From Cymbidium sinense (Eukaryota > Streptophyta > Magnoliopsida > Asparagales > Orchidaceae), in NCBI GenBank assembly GCA_021442155.1, contig CM038228.1, forward strand, positions 84,026,114 through 84,090,113: a stretch of DNA of 64,000 nucleotides, given 5' to 3'. Numbering within the stretch: position 1 is the stretch's first letter; each line of letters opens with the position of its first letter. A program made the translations under genes and the position numbers. Shown here in pieces: positions 61,800 to 64,000 of the stretch. The notes beneath the pieces are model-generated. The model did no database searches. It worked only from the letters and a program-made list of their open reading frames with translations, and was not told the DNA's origin.

Positions 61800-63168
61800 A
61801 AAGTATCCACGACATACTTTCTACTATTAACATTGTGTGGGCATGATGATCTGGTGGCTACTCTTGTAGGCGCAAGTTCTACTTATAGCTATTTTCATCC
61901 ATTGCATTTCACACTAGTAAGGCCTACCTGACCTTCTACTAAAATTGGGTGGCTACAATGCTACTAATCCATGCTCAGACCGAAAGATGGCCACTTAGAC
62001 GGTCAAGCAAAGTGTGAAACTCATTTATGTATGTGAGCTTATAGATGCGCGTGTAATCTTGACACACATGTTATGTGGTTCAATCTTTTAAATCTGCAAG
62101 CAACAACATGCGCATGACCAATGATATATGATCGCCTTGTTACAGAAGTTACATTGGCTATTATCAAGCAAATCAACTCTAAATGATCTTGACTCAAATA
62201 CCATCTCAGGGTTGATGTTCACCGGTTCAGGGAAATGTTTGGCTTTCCTTTCAGTATGCTGTAACATTGAGGATACCTTTGTATGAAAATAGATAAGTTG
62301 GTCTCTTGTTGCTGAGTTGCAGAGGCAAGTCTTTTCATGAACAATACAACTAAGTTATAGTAAATAGAAGTAATTAGAGCCGAATCGAAAAACCACGTCC
62401 ATTTACACCGTTAAAATATTCAGATGCATTAGTCATCATTGTACCATAACACATTCCACCATCATGTACAAGTGACCACTTAATAGGGTTGCGCTCCATA
62501 AACCATTTATGAGCTTCTTCCTTCATAATTTTAATATCTAATATGAAACAATTAAACTCACGAATATCATCAATGTTTCTTGTCATATACATCTTCTGGC
62601 ATAGAAATTCAACATCACCAATCTCCAATCTACGTGTCACCTTTTTAAAATTTTCACGTAGATGGCAAAAACGATGTCATGGGAAAACTTCTACACCGCA
62701 TAACAAACATGTTTATCAGATATTATGCACAAATCATGTCTAGTAGACACAACAAGCAGCATATTATGTAAGCATATTAAGAACCACAACCAGGAATCAG
62801 TTGACTCGGACTCTACAATAGCAAAGGAAAGTGGAAACAACTCATTGTTTCCATCTATTCTAACAGCGGTTAATAACATACCACGGTACTTTCCTAACAA
62901 AAATATACCGTCTAAGCTCAGCACTAGACGACAGCTACCCCAGCCCATAATGGAAGGACCAAATGCCCAAAAAAGTCTTTGGAAGCGTCGTGTACTGCTA
63001 GATTAGATTTTGTAGACTGTACCAGGTAAAGTAGTATAAAATGATTCCATGTAAAGGCTGATTGTCCTGTAAGACTATTCCCAACTGCCAAAGATTGCTT
63101 TTTTGTCACTTCATGCATCCCATGTGTAGGAAACTTTAACATTGAACTTTGACTCTATTCTACCTATA
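61800..63168 (-). pseudogene. MULE transposase remnant, copy C (truncated)
   Basis: The catalytic MULE domain is better preserved here than in copy B: LLTAVRIDGNNELFPLSFA, then ESESTDSWLWFL near 62810-62900. EAHKWFMERNPIKWS near 62455-62510 and MMTNASEYFNGVNGRG near 62390-62440 follow (family: TNN-x-SE-x-FN). The C-terminal knuckle near 61830-61960 is damaged. The N-terminal third is missing because the block ends at 63168. Confidence 0.75.
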
Positions 63169-63471
63169 TGTCAGGTTTTTTTTTTTTTGGGAAAAAATAT
63201 GTCAGGTTTATCTGTAGCTCTTTTGGGTGCTCCTGCATCCAACCATCAACATAATTCTTTTGCGGGACAGAGGGGTCAATCGACATTTAAGGGAGAGAGA
63301 CAGGCTGAGCTATCTATCTTTGAGCTTTTTGGCGGCTGAAATGATACAACTAGTCCTGATAATTACTTTGGCAGATCTAGTGCCAATGATGGCCCTCGGT
63401 AATCTAGCCCCTAATTTCTCCGCCTACTATTTAATGCGAGATGATGATCACATTTTGCAAATTAAATAATT

Positions 63472-63473
<2 letters not shown>
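63169..63473. other. Unassigned segment after copy C
   Basis: Starts at a T-tract (63177-63188) and is GC-richer than its surroundings. The plus strand reads SGLSVALLGAPASNHQHN and continues in several frames with Gly/Arg/Ser-rich residues. No family recognised. The T-tract may be the tail of a truncated retroposon on the minus strand. Confidence 0.35.

Positions 63474-63549
<76 letters not shown>
63474..63549. repeat. (TA)n microsatellite
   Basis: About 37 TA units. Confidence 0.95.
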
Positions 63550-63552
<3 letters not shown>

Positions 63553-64000
63553 TTATTTTTTGAAAAAATTATATTTCTGAATCAGATCTGAGCAGTATAA
63601 GAGAAAAAATTCTATGATAATTATTCGCATTTTAATCATTTTGATTAAAAAACTTTATCTTGAGATTAATCTCTTTGAAAATAATTTTTATATCTAAATT
63701 TTACATTTAATCAATTTTTATTCTTTAATCATTTAAAAGATGAACAAAAAAAATTAAAAATTTATTTATAGATTAAATATATTTTGAAATTTAAAATTTT
63801 ATAATTAAAATGATTCTCTTCCTATAATAATATTACAATATTAAATTTATCAAATAAAATAGACCATGCATTAGATCCAATTTTCCTTCCTCTTTATTCT
63901 TTATTAACATCCATCACAACATGTTAATAATGGCTTCAGCTTACTTTAGAGGGGCATGTTATTTGCTCTCTATCATCCTCTCTATGAGTGTGTGACCGTG
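63550..64000. other. AT-rich, nothing recognised
   Basis: No coding or repeat relation seen up to the window edge. Confidence 0.4.

Larger units (their letters stand above)
55640..63168. repeat. Duplicated block, copy C
   Basis: Collinear with copy B (16210-18130 plus 24273 to about 29950) but without the gypsy insertion. It ends at a T-tract near 63168 where B continues. Small gaps relative to B are frequent, particularly in the MULE genes. Confidence 0.8.

Overview
This window is nuclear DNA from a flowering plant. The evidence is the kind of transposons present (plant L1 and RTE LINEs, FAR1-type and PMD-bearing Mutator-like elements, Ty3/gypsy and copia elements, hAT), long TA microsatellites, very AT-rich spacer and fragments of a plant UGT73-type glycosyltransferase. 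I cannot name the species. No intact host gene, rRNA gene, tRNA gene or CRISPR array is visible. The window is a graveyard of nested and partly degraded mobile elements.

Left part (1-15,900): a truncated copy (A) of a repeat block that recurs twice more; a decayed hAT (DUF659) transposase; 3.4 kb of AT-rich DNA with nothing recognisable; a 5'-truncated L1 on the minus strand; then a nearly full-length L1 on the plus strand with ORF1, ORF2, poly-A tail and a 10-bp target-site duplication (TSD). An unexplained 0.56-kb island lies between two TA microsatellites.

Middle (15,900-31,800): block copy B. It holds a copia remnant, an RTE-LINE endonuclease fragment and a minus-strand Mutator-like element (MULE) whose transposase gene is followed by a plant mobile domain (PMD) gene. 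A 6.14-kb Ty3/gypsy retrotransposon is inserted in block B with a perfect 5-bp TSD (TATAC). Its parts are scrambled: LTR piece, pol, LTR piece, gag, LTR.

At 31,850-36,370 a UGT73-like pseudogene is split by two insertions: a 1.9-kb inverted-repeat element with an extremely AT-rich core, and a third L1 fragment. After it come another copia remnant and a tRNA-Lys-like SINE.

The outstanding structure is at 40,361-54,269: a 13.9-kb MULE bounded by a perfect 9-bp TSD (cattagatg) and imperfect inverted ends of about 200-230 bp. It has three long arrays of a ~135-bp tandem repeat. Two arrays run forward, on either side of a decayed FAR1-type transposase, and one runs backward at the right end. Convergent to the transposase is a decayed ULP1-like (C48) protease gene, an arrangement recalling the ULP-carrying (Kaonashi-type) MULEs of Arabidopsis.

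Right part (54,270-64,000): a second UGT73-like pseudogene, block copy C (copia, RTE and PMD-MULE remnants) without the retrotransposon, then an unassigned segment and a TA microsatellite.

All calls come from reading translations and repeats by eye. Domain assignments rest on remembered family consensus, and boundaries are approximate unless a TSD or LTR end fixes them.
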